Source of the DNA: Verrucomicrobiota bacterium
GTDB taxonomy: Bacteria > Verrucomicrobiota > Verrucomicrobiia > Limisphaerales > UBA1100
Reading direction: 5' to 3'
Assembly (NCBI GenBank): GCA_015660155.1
Contig: DQLO01000158.1
Location: 1-6,361, forward strand
Length of the DNA stretch: 6,361 bases
In this document: positions 1 to 5,201 of the stretch, piece after piece
How positions within the stretch are numbered: position 1 is the first letter of the stretch
How the letters are laid out: each line of letters starts with the position of its first letter
The notes under the pieces: generated by a model
Database searches by the model: none
What the model saw: the letters and a program-made list of their open reading frames with translations, nothing else
What the model was told of the DNA's origin: nothing
Made by a program: the position numbers and the translations under genes

Positions 1-5
1 CAGCC

Positions 6-33
6 ATAAAAAAGGCCCGGTTGTCCCGGGCCT
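6..33 (-). terminator. Rho-independent terminator of the Cys-rich protein gene
   Basis: Read on the minus strand, this is an 8-bp perfect GC-rich stem (AGGCCCGG paired with CCGGGCCT, positions 13-20 and 26-33) with a 5-nt loop, followed directly by a run of T residues (the A-run at 8-13 on the plus strand). It lies 42 bp past the stop codon of the small gene at 76-414 and has the right orientation to end that transcript. This is a textbook intrinsic terminator by structure. Confidence 0.88.
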
Positions 34-34
34 A

Positions 35-60
35 CCCGCGTATTGCGGGCCATAGCTATG
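35..60. repeat. Second small hairpin plus 10-bp palindrome before the terminator
   Basis: Positions 35-39 (CCCGC) pair with 45-49 (GCGGG) across a 5-nt loop, and 51-60 (CATAGCTATG) is a perfect palindrome. Bases 46-51 can also pair with 14-19, so this element could compete with the terminator stem. It may only be part of the 3' untranslated structure of the Cys-rich protein transcript. No separate function is shown. Confidence 0.4.
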
Positions 61-75
61 AGAAGCAGGATTGCG

Positions 76-414
76 TTACTTTTCCTTTTCTACCTTCTCA
101 AGTTTTTCAGCGGTCACCACTAGTTTGCCGTCCACTTTCCGGCAAACACCAACAACGGTGATCTCATGAATCCCTTTGCAAAGATTTTTGTGAAAACCTT
201 TGCTCACCTTGTTGTCCGCCAAAAAGTAGCGGGTCTTCTTGCCGTTTTTCTCAACGACGAAGACGTTCTGACACTTGTCGGCAATCTTCAGGCAACACTT
301 GGCGCAACAGCCTTTGCCCTTGAAGGTGATGGCTTTACCTTTGCTGGCGGCTGGGGTGTGAAACGTTAGTGACAGCAGGGTGGTAAACAATGTGGGAATA
401 ATGAATCTTTTCAT
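76..414 (-). CDS. Small exported Cys-rich protein (DUF6370-like)
   Basis: This encodes 112 residues. Residues 1-23 form a Sec signal peptide: a short basic start (MKR), a hydrophobic stretch, and a likely cleavage site after PAA at 21-23. The mature part is Lys-rich and carries seven cysteines (36, 37, 40, 41, 48, 79, 91) in about 90 residues, with a striking CCAKCC cluster at 36-41 and a CQN motif at 48. Residues 80-108 look like beta strands of a small domain (GIHEITVVGV, then GKLVVTAEKL). The layout (C-x2-C, CQN, FHKNLCK, then VVG-x-DGK) matches my memory of the DUF6370 family of small secreted proteins in Verrucomicrobia and Planctomycetes; this is recall, not a search. The role is unknown. 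Metal binding or disulfide formation in the periplasm would fit the cysteines but is inference. The ATG start has only a weak ribosome binding site. It lies 81 bp after the PocR-AraC gene, in the same direction, and ends before a strong terminator, so it may be transcribed alone or with that regulator. Confidence 0.85.
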   Translation of the reverse strand: MKRFIIPTLFTTLLSLTFHTPAASKGKAITFKGKGCCAKCCLKIADKCQNVFVVEKNGKKTRYFLADNKVSKGFHKNLCKGIHEITVVGVCRKVDGKLVVTAEKLEKVEKEK

Positions 415-495
415 GGTGTGCTACTTGGCCTGAAACGGTGATTGTCCTGAACAAACACCGCCATGCTGTTCTTGGCTAATCCACTGCGGAAATTG

Positions 496-1566
496 TTACA
501 CGATATCCTCACGGAATTCGGTCGGGGTCAGCCCGGTGATGCGCTTAAAGCTGCGGTTGAAGTGCGGTAGGGAATAAAAGCCGACTTCGAAGGCCACTTC
601 ACCGACGCGGATATGTGGGTTCTGTAAAATCTGCTTAGCGTGTTCAATACGCAATCGCGCGAGGTAATCAGTGAAGCGCATCCCGACATGTTTCTTGAAC
701 TGCTTGCAGAAATAGAAGGTGCTGACATTCAGGTGAGCGGCGATGGCGGCCAGGGTGATGGGGTCGTTGTGATGTTTAATGAGATATTGCTTGGCCCGGT
801 TGATGAGGGGAGGGTCGGCCCGGCTACCTTCCAGAAAAATCCGGTTGGCATGCTCGCTGAGTTGTTTGGAGAACTGGGTGAGAAGCTGCAGTACGGCGTT
901 TTGCTGTTTTCGCCCCATCACCGTGCCGCTTTTGTAGGCCTGCTCATGTTTCGCGAGGTTTCCTTTCAGATTCCACTTGGAAAGTTTGCGAATGGCGCGG
1001 CGAACCTTGGCTGGAGTAGGTGGCCGTGAAAACATCTGCCCGGTGTGAAGGAATGCCTGGCAATCGGTGCCGATGAAAACAGGCACGGCCATATCTACCA
1101 ATCCAAAGGGACAGGTTATGAGTAGGCCTTCCTTGTCGGCAGTCTTGGTCAGTTTTGACTGCACTTCCAGACAAGTGGGACAGGCTTGGCGGTCATCTCC
1201 AATGATGGCGCAGAACTGATTTTCATAACTACACTTTTGCAGGGGGAGTTGCCAGTAATCGCACGGACGAAGGGCCAATGGCAGGCTTGTGAGGTCGCCG
1301 AAAGCCTTATGGAATTCCTTAAACAGACTCGATTTGGTGACTTGGTTGATGACCTCGCACACGCCCGGCTGCAGTGTTGGTGCGGGATCCAGTATTATCC
1401 AATCAGGGCTGTTGCGGCTGTCACGTTTGGGGAGCTCCTTGGTTTGCACTTCGTTCATTGGACGTTGTTGAGCACGGATTACTTGAATCAGTTTTTCCTG
1501 ATAATTTTTCGCAACCTTGACTTGATGCAACTTGGGGGAGGGAATCTCATTTACCACGAGAAACAA
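496..1566 (-). CDS. AraC-family regulator with PocR sensory domain
   Basis: This encodes 356 residues from the first possible start. Residues about 80-200 match the PocR-type ligand-sensing domain: FC at 118-119, CPTC at 129-132, TCPFGL at 151-156, and HTGQMF at 174-179, followed by a helical stretch. In this family the conserved cysteines are thought to bind a metal or shape the ligand pocket, and PocR itself responds to propanediol; the ligand here is unknown. Residues about 255-354 are the C-terminal AraC double helix-turn-helix, with helix one around 270-292 and the signature GFYSLPHFNRSFKRITGLTP at 329-348. The protein should bind DNA in the cytoplasm and activate or repress nearby genes. 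The start is uncertain: an in-frame TAA lies just upstream at 1573-1575, and the first codon is TTG with no visible Shine-Dalgarno; a GTG three codons later and an ATG at 1456-1458 (residue 37) are alternatives that keep both domains. Candidate targets are itself, the Cys-rich gene downstream, or the FGE operon upstream. Confidence 0.87.
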   Translation of the reverse strand: MFLVVNEIPSPKLHQVKVAKNYQEKLIQVIRAQQRPMNEVQTKELPKRDSRNSPDWIILDPAPTLQPGVCEVINQVTKSSLFKEFHKAFGDLTSLPLALRPCDYWQLPLQKCSYENQFCAIIGDDRQACPTCLEVQSKLTKTADKEGLLITCPFGLVDMAVPVFIGTDCQAFLHTGQMFSRPPTPAKVRRAIRKLSKWNLKGNLAKHEQAYKSGTVMGRKQQNAVLQLLTQFSKQLSEHANRIFLEGSRADPPLINRAKQYLIKHHNDPITLAAIAAHLNVSTFYFCKQFKKHVGMRFTDYLARLRIEHAKQILQNPHIRVGEVAFEVGFYSLPHFNRSFKRITGLTPTEFREDIV

Positions 1567-1580
1567 AGACGATTACTGAA

Positions 1581-1609
1581 ATGACGTATATAATTGTGCA
1601 AGTCGTCAT
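1581..1609. promoter_or_regulatory. Dyad upstream of the PocR-AraC gene (possible operator/promoter)
   Basis: The arms ATGACG (1581-1586) and CGTCAT (1604-1609) form an inverted repeat around an AT-rich 17-nt centre that includes TATATA at 1587-1592, readable as a -10 element on the minus strand. No good -35 hexamer is seen at the matching distance. GTCGTC recurs at 1602-1607 and 1626-1631. It sits directly upstream of the regulator's first start codon, where autoregulation would act. The call is by position and symmetry only. Confidence 0.25.
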
Positions 1610-1689
1610 AAAAATGAGGCCTATTGTCGTCCACATAATATCCCAAAGGAGTTGTTTCTCTCCGCGCTCAGTTTGACCATGTGCCCTTT

Positions 1690-1748
1690 CAGCAACCTTG
1701 TCGGATATTGGCATTGTTGCTGCCAATATTGGTTAAACCAATATTGTT
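1690..1748. repeat. Nested inverted repeats with ATATTGG/CCAATAT half-sites
   Basis: Arms at 1724-1734 (CAATATTGGTT) and 1736-1746 (AACCAATATTG) form an 11-bp perfect inverted repeat with a single central base. A second stem pairs 1705-1713 (ATATTGGCA) with 1721-1729 (TGCCAATAT) across 7 nt. CCAATATTGG at 1723-1732 is itself a palindrome, and CAGCAAC (1690-1696) pairs with GTTGCTG (1716-1722). The block lies in the 199-bp gap after the FGE gene and before the PocR-AraC gene. No T-run follows the stems, so a classical intrinsic terminator is unlikely. A regulator binding site or a structured mRNA end is possible. The rest of this gap shows no gene. Confidence 0.6.
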
Positions 1749-1765
1749 CGAATTAGCAGCCGGTC

Positions 1766-2929
1766 TCAGGGGGATTTCACGCAGCGGAAGCCGGCGTGGG
1801 AAAGGCCCGTGTCGGGTGAGGTCTTCATTCTGCGGTAGGGCCGGTAGGCACCGCAGGTGATGTCGATGCACAGGTAGGAGCCACCGCGCTGAACGCGCTT
1901 GGGGATCCTTGGTTCCTGCGGATCAAAACTATCAGGCGGGCCTTGTGGGTTTTTCGCCGGTGAGTTCCGGTAATAATCAGGGCGATACCAGTCTGCGACC
2001 CATTCCCAGACATTGCCGGATATGTCGAACAGACCGTATCCATTTGACGGGAACGAACCAACAGGTGCCGTTAGTCGGAATCCATCGCGTAGCGTGTTCT
2101 CAGTGGGGAAATGCCCGTGCCAGATGTTGGCCATAGGTTTGCCATTTGGCTCGATCTTGTCACCCCAAACAAACTCCTTACCCTTGAGCCCGCCCCGTGC
2201 CGCGTATTCCCACTCCGCCTCCGTTGGTAGGCGTTTGCCCGCCCACTTCGCATAGGCCACGGCATCATCCCAGCAAATATGCACCACCGGATGTTTCTCC
2301 TTCCCCTTGATGGTGGAGTCCGGCCCTTGCGGGTGCCGCCAGTTGGCGCCTTCCACAAAGCGCCACCATGCCATGTGGATGTTGGGCGAACGCAACACGT
2401 CGAAGGGGATGGGCTTGGCGGGTGGGGAAAACACAACGGAGCTTGGCTTGGTTTTCCGAATGGCCTCAGGATCCACGTCGGGGAAATCCCGCGGATCGAG
2501 TTTGCGTTCGGCCACCGTCACATAATCAGTCTCCTTCACAAACTGGGCAAACTGCTCGTTGGTCACCTCGGTTTTGTCCATCCAGAATCCATCCAGCGTA
2601 ACCTGATGCGCCGGTCGCACATCCGCCTCTTTGCCGGGTTGTCCCATCATAAACGTGCCGGTGGGTATCCAAACCATCCCCTCAGGCGCAGGCTGTTCGT
2701 GTGAAGACGATTTTCTCGGCACGGTTTGGTTCGAGTCGACTAAAAGCCCGACTAGCTGATTTGATGAGGTGCTTGTGGGAGTTAAAGGCGAGGCCGGTGC
2801 AGTCGCTTGTTCTTGGTTGCAGGAAACCAAGCCAACACATCCGGAAATCAAGCCAATCGAGCACCAAAAGAAACGGGTATCTCTCGCCACCCGTTGATCG
2901 TCCATTTTGGCTTCTGACTCCTCACGCAT
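1766..2929 (-). CDS. Formylglycine-generating enzyme (SUMF1/FGE-sulfatase), lipoprotein
   Basis: This encodes 387 residues. FGE oxidises a cysteine in the CxPxR motif of type I sulfatases to formylglycine, using copper and oxygen. The FGE-sulfatase domain spans about 83-385, starting with GMVWIPTGTFMMG (84-96), then DKTEVTNEQFAQFV (118-131), HPVVHICWDDAVAYAKWAGK (213-232), RLPTEAEWEYAARGG (233-247), GNVWEW (305-310) and GGSYLC (349-354), and ending with GFRC (380-383). C354 and C359 have the C-x4-C spacing of the human catalytic pair (C336/C341), so this is likely an active enzyme and not merely a fold relative. Residues 15-37 carry Arg, a hydrophobic run and a lipobox LVSC ending at C37, which predicts a periplasm-facing lipoprotein; a low-complexity Ser/Thr/Pro linker (about 42-80) follows. 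The ATG at 2927-2929 overlaps the reductase stop by 8 bp. A second ATG at 2903-2905 (residue 9), preceded by GAGGAG, is also possible and keeps the signal. No sulfatase gene lies in the window, so the substrates must be elsewhere. Confidence 0.9.
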   Translation of the reverse strand: MREESEAKMDDQRVARDTRFFWCSIGLISGCVGLVSCNQEQATAPASPLTPTSTSSNQLVGLLVDSNQTVPRKSSSHEQPAPEGMVWIPTGTFMMGQPGKEADVRPAHQVTLDGFWMDKTEVTNEQFAQFVKETDYVTVAERKLDPRDFPDVDPEAIRKTKPSSVVFSPPAKPIPFDVLRSPNIHMAWWRFVEGANWRHPQGPDSTIKGKEKHPVVHICWDDAVAYAKWAGKRLPTEAEWEYAARGGLKGKEFVWGDKIEPNGKPMANIWHGHFPTENTLRDGFRLTAPVGSFPSNGYGLFDISGNVWEWVADWYRPDYYRNSPAKNPQGPPDSFDPQEPRIPKRVQRGGSYLCIDITCGAYRPYRRMKTSPDTGLSHAGFRCVKSP

Positions 2930-4088
2930 AATGTTTCAAGCACCTCAGGGACGTATCCAAATCTTCCAGTTCAATATCCCATCGATTGGCCACGTCCTCC
3001 AGTTCAGGAGTCATACCCCAGCGATCCGGTTGAGGCGAGCCCTCATGCAGAGGCGATGCCCCCTTGAATCGCTGCGAGAATGGCGGACAGTGGCGGTTGT
3101 CGCCGATGGCATCAATTTGCTGGAGTTCTTCCGGGCTGAGAACAGAATCCATCGGTAGATCGGCTAGTTCTTCCATCTTTTGCTCGATCGGTTTTCGCGG
3201 TTTGGCCACCTCCTCCATTAGTGTGGGCACCAGACTTTTCACGCTGGGTTGCTGTAGCGTCCAAAGGCAGGCCAGTTGCAGCATGGTCAAGCTGTGCCGC
3301 TCGCCGATGGGACGCATTTGCTCCAGTTTTTTCCACCCCGTTTCGAGCCAGCCATGGGGACGATGGCGCCGGTGATCTCCCTGTGAAAATTCGTGCTCCG
3401 GTTGGACATCATCGTGGAATAATCCACCACATTCCACCACGCGCGCCATCACCGCCACGTTGTGCTTCTGCGCGGCAGGCAAGACGGCGTTCATCGGCCA
3501 CGGTTCCAGCGGGTTGAGGATCAGCATGGCCCAGTCAATGGAATCACCAAACTTTTCGAAGCAATGGATGAGATCCAGGGCAAACCCATTGGCAGGACCT
3601 GGCGCCACGCCTAGCAGCCGCGTCATGCCCTTTTGGCGCAGCCGCTCCAAGCCGGCCCAGACATCCTCGCTGGTATATCCAATGGAATCGGGATTGTGCA
3701 GCATCAACAAATCAAAATGACTGGTACCGCATCGCTCCAGAGAACATTGCGTGGCCATTTCCAGATAGCTTGTGTAGTCAATGGGCGCCCTCAATGCCGG
3801 ATCCGTAAATCGTGACCACCCGCCAAAGCCACTGCGGTTTCCATGGTAAAAATCATGTCCGACCATTCCTGCGAGGCAGTAGCTATCGCGAGGTATGCCA
3901 TCGAGTGCTTGGCCCAATAACCGATCAGCCTCACCGCAGGCGTAGGTATCCGCGGTCACAAAGGTACGGATGCCGCCGTCGTATGCCTTTCGTATCAGTC
4001 GCTGCACGTGTTCGGCTTGCAGTTTGCGACCGAATTGTACGAATCGTCCTCCATTCCATAGTCCAAAGGCAGTTCGTGTGGGTTGCAT
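2922..4088 (-). CDS. Aldo/keto reductase homologue with altered catalytic tetrad
   Basis: The chosen start gives 388 residues. The protein has the AKR barrel pattern: HVQRLIRKAYDGGIRTFVTAD, then TYACGEADRLLGQAL, then HFDLLMLHNPD, a middle GVAPGPANG segment, and a C-terminal LTMLQLACLWTLQQPSVKSLVPT. AKRs are NAD(P)H-dependent carbonyl reductases, usually cytoplasmic; no signal peptide or membrane segment is seen. Numbered from the GTG at 4145 (subtract 19 for the chosen start), the tetrad Tyr (Y68) and His (H150) are present, but the Asp position in the usual DTAxxY motif is Val (V63) and the usual Lys position is Met (M94), in LAGMVG. It is also longer than the usual AKR of about 320 residues, with an extra C-terminal tail. 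Start: three ATGs in a row lie at 4086-4094, the first overlapping the cytochrome stop as ATGA. AAGGA is 6 bases before the third, which is therefore chosen. The GTG at 4143-4145 would overlap the cytochrome gene by 55 bp and is unlikely. The substrate is unknown and activity is doubtful. Confidence 0.85.
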   Translation of the reverse strand: MQPTRTAFGLWNGGRFVQFGRKLQAEHVQRLIRKAYDGGIRTFVTADTYACGEADRLLGQALDGIPRDSYCLAGMVGHDFYHGNRSGFGGWSRFTDPALRAPIDYTSYLEMATQCSLERCGTSHFDLLMLHNPDSIGYTSEDVWAGLERLRQKGMTRLLGVAPGPANGFALDLIHCFEKFGDSIDWAMLILNPLEPWPMNAVLPAAQKHNVAVMARVVECGGLFHDDVQPEHEFSQGDHRRHRPHGWLETGWKKLEQMRPIGERHSLTMLQLACLWTLQQPSVKSLVPTLMEEVAKPRKPIEQKMEELADLPMDSVLSPEELQQIDAIGDNRHCPPFSQRFKGASPLHEGSPQPDRWGMTPELEDVANRWDIELEDLDTSLRCLKHYA

Positions 4089-4090
4089 CA

Positions 4091-5032
4091 TCATTCCTTT
4101 TCTTTTGTCGTTGCTTTCGTAAACTGCGCGCCATCTTGAATCCACTCGATCAATTTCATGGCTTCCTCCTTCGTAACGCGGCCCTTGCCCTTCGTTGGCA
4201 TGACATCATCGTGATTCTCGGCCAACAGGATCCGCTGAATCAGCAAACTTGATGCAGGATCGCCTGGAACCAGCGCGGGTTTCTCGCTGTCTCCACCGGC
4301 CAGAAGTGATTCGCGGTTATCCACTCGCAAATCACCTTTTTGCTTTTCGGGTCCATGACATTTCAAGCAGCGCGCTTCAAGAATAGGCCAGATATCACGA
4401 GTGAACCTGCTCTTCTCGTCGGAAGACAGGACGACCGGCGATTTTCCAAGCCAACTTTGCAGGAAGGGCGGAGCATTCTTCAAAAAGAACTGTGAGCCAT
4501 GCGTCAGAGTGCCGCCGGAATGGCCGACCATCACCAACAACACGAGAATTCCCGCCAGTGTCGCTCGGAAACCATACCGGAGTCGGAGGTTTTCCAGATG
4601 GTTTGCCCATGTCAACAGCGCCAACGCAATTACGGAAATCCACATGACGCCCAAGCCGTAATTGCGATGGGTTTGGACAAGTTGCGCATCATAACCACCC
4701 TGTCGTGAAAGGAAAATGCCCAGCCCCACTGTCAACAGTGTGCTGGCTACTGACAACTGCATCAGCCAGAGAATAATACGGCGGAGTTCCTCACCACCAT
4801 GCCGCCACCAAGCCACCTCCAACACTGCCACCAGCAGCAGTAGCACCAAGGGAAGATGCAATACCACTACATGTAACGGCCCAAGAAACAGGCCCCACTC
4901 AACTTTTGTCCCGGCGATCCAAGAAATCGCCACGGCCAACACCCCCATCAAGGCAAGAGCCGTCAGCGCTCCCCGCGACTTGGTGTCCTTAGTTTCTTCA
5001 GGAATCTCAGTGGTGGTGGGTGCGTCAGGCAT
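4091..5032 (-). CDS. Membrane-anchored c-type cytochrome (DUF2231-like plus PSCyt1 domain)
   Basis: This encodes 313 residues. After a hydrophilic N-terminus (1-20) there are five predicted membrane helices at about 22-40, 53-76, 85-107, 125-143 and 156-170. The second begins GPLHVVVLHLPLVLL, a DUF2231-type pattern with His 54 and 58. The motif GHSGGTLTHG (170-179) ends the membrane part. The C-terminal domain (about 200-305) is a planctomycete-type cytochrome c: haem site CLKCH at 222-226, KGDLRVDNRESLLAGGDSEK at 232-251, VPGDPASSLLIQRI at 255-268, and Met 278 in DDVMPTKGKG as likely distal haem ligand. With the N-terminus in the cytoplasm, five helices place the haem domain in the periplasm, as cytochrome c maturation requires. 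The role is probably electron transfer, with unknown partner; it could act with the downstream genes. ATG at 5030-5032 with no strong ribosome site; the 5' flank holds paired AAATTGCC motifs. The stop TGA (4091-4093) overlaps the first ATG of the reductase run. It is the first gene of the probable three-gene operon. Confidence 0.9.
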   Translation of the reverse strand: MPDAPTTTEIPEETKDTKSRGALTALALMGVLAVAISWIAGTKVEWGLFLGPLHVVVLHLPLVLLLLVAVLEVAWWRHGGEELRRIILWLMQLSVASTLLTVGLGIFLSRQGGYDAQLVQTHRNYGLGVMWISVIALALLTWANHLENLRLRYGFRATLAGILVLLVMVGHSGGTLTHGSQFFLKNAPPFLQSWLGKSPVVLSSDEKSRFTRDIWPILEARCLKCHGPEKQKGDLRVDNRESLLAGGDSEKPALVPGDPASSLLIQRILLAENHDDVMPTKGKGRVTKEEAMKLIEWIQDGAQFTKATTKEKE

Positions 5033-5042
5033 GGCCGTTTCG

Positions 5043-5065
5043 TTTCATGCAATGCATTAATGAAA
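5043..5065. promoter_or_regulatory. Dyad just upstream of the cytochrome operon
   Basis: TTTCAT (5043-5048) and ATGAAA (5060-5065) are perfect inverted arms around an 11-nt centre that contains the short palindromes TGCAATGCA and AATGCATT. It lies 11-33 bp before the cytochrome ATG, where a repressor or the -10 region would sit. It is AT-rich relative to its flanks. No reliable -35/-10 pair can be read, so this is a positional suggestion only. Confidence 0.25.
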
Positions 5066-5099
5066 GAACGACGCACCTTGTGGCCGGGCGTCACTGTGG

Positions 5100-5128
5100 A
5101 AATTGCCCAATCCAGAACGTAAATTGCC
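5100..5128. promoter_or_regulatory. AAATTGCC direct repeat, candidate AraC-type operator
   Basis: AAATTGCC occurs at 5100-5107 and again at 5121-5128, a start-to-start distance of 21 bp, two helical turns on the same face. AraC-family proteins commonly bind pairs of direct half-sites with about this spacing. The pair is 68-96 bp upstream of the cytochrome ATG, suitable for activation. A third copy (with the longer match AAATTGCCC, as at 5100-5108) lies in the leader of the PAS-AraC gene at 5960-5968. I found no other copy in the window by eye. Confidence 0.45.
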
Positions 5129-5170
5129 TTCATCAGGGGTTTCGGTGGATACCCATATAATGAACAGCCT

Positions 5171-5192
5171 AACAAAAAATCCGTAAGGATTT
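5171..5192 (-). terminator. Weak intrinsic terminator after the PAS-AraC gene
   Basis: On the minus strand AAATCC and GGATTT (5187-5192 and 5177-5182) form a 6-bp stem with loop TTAC, followed by T-rich TTTGTT. It starts 10 bp past the regulator's stop codon. The stem has only two GC pairs, so termination may be partial and read-through into the cytochrome operon is possible. Confidence 0.4.
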
Positions 5193-5201
5193 GCTGGGTC
5201 A

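Noticed and set aside
1186..1584. 132-codon plus-strand open frame
   Set aside because: It lies opposite the PocR-AraC coding region, which has clear domain matches; the translation shows no family pattern.
2279..2704. 141-codon plus-strand open frame
   Set aside because: It lies antisense to conserved FGE motifs and is explained by the codon use of that gene.
4089..4145. Longer aldo/keto reductase from the GTG at 4145
   Set aside because: It would overlap the cytochrome gene by 55 bp, and the extra residues show no AKR similarity; an AAGGA-preceded ATG run lies right at the cytochrome stop.
3812..4252. 146-codon plus-strand open frame
   Set aside because: It spans the antisense of both the reductase start and the cytochrome end, with no recognisable domain.
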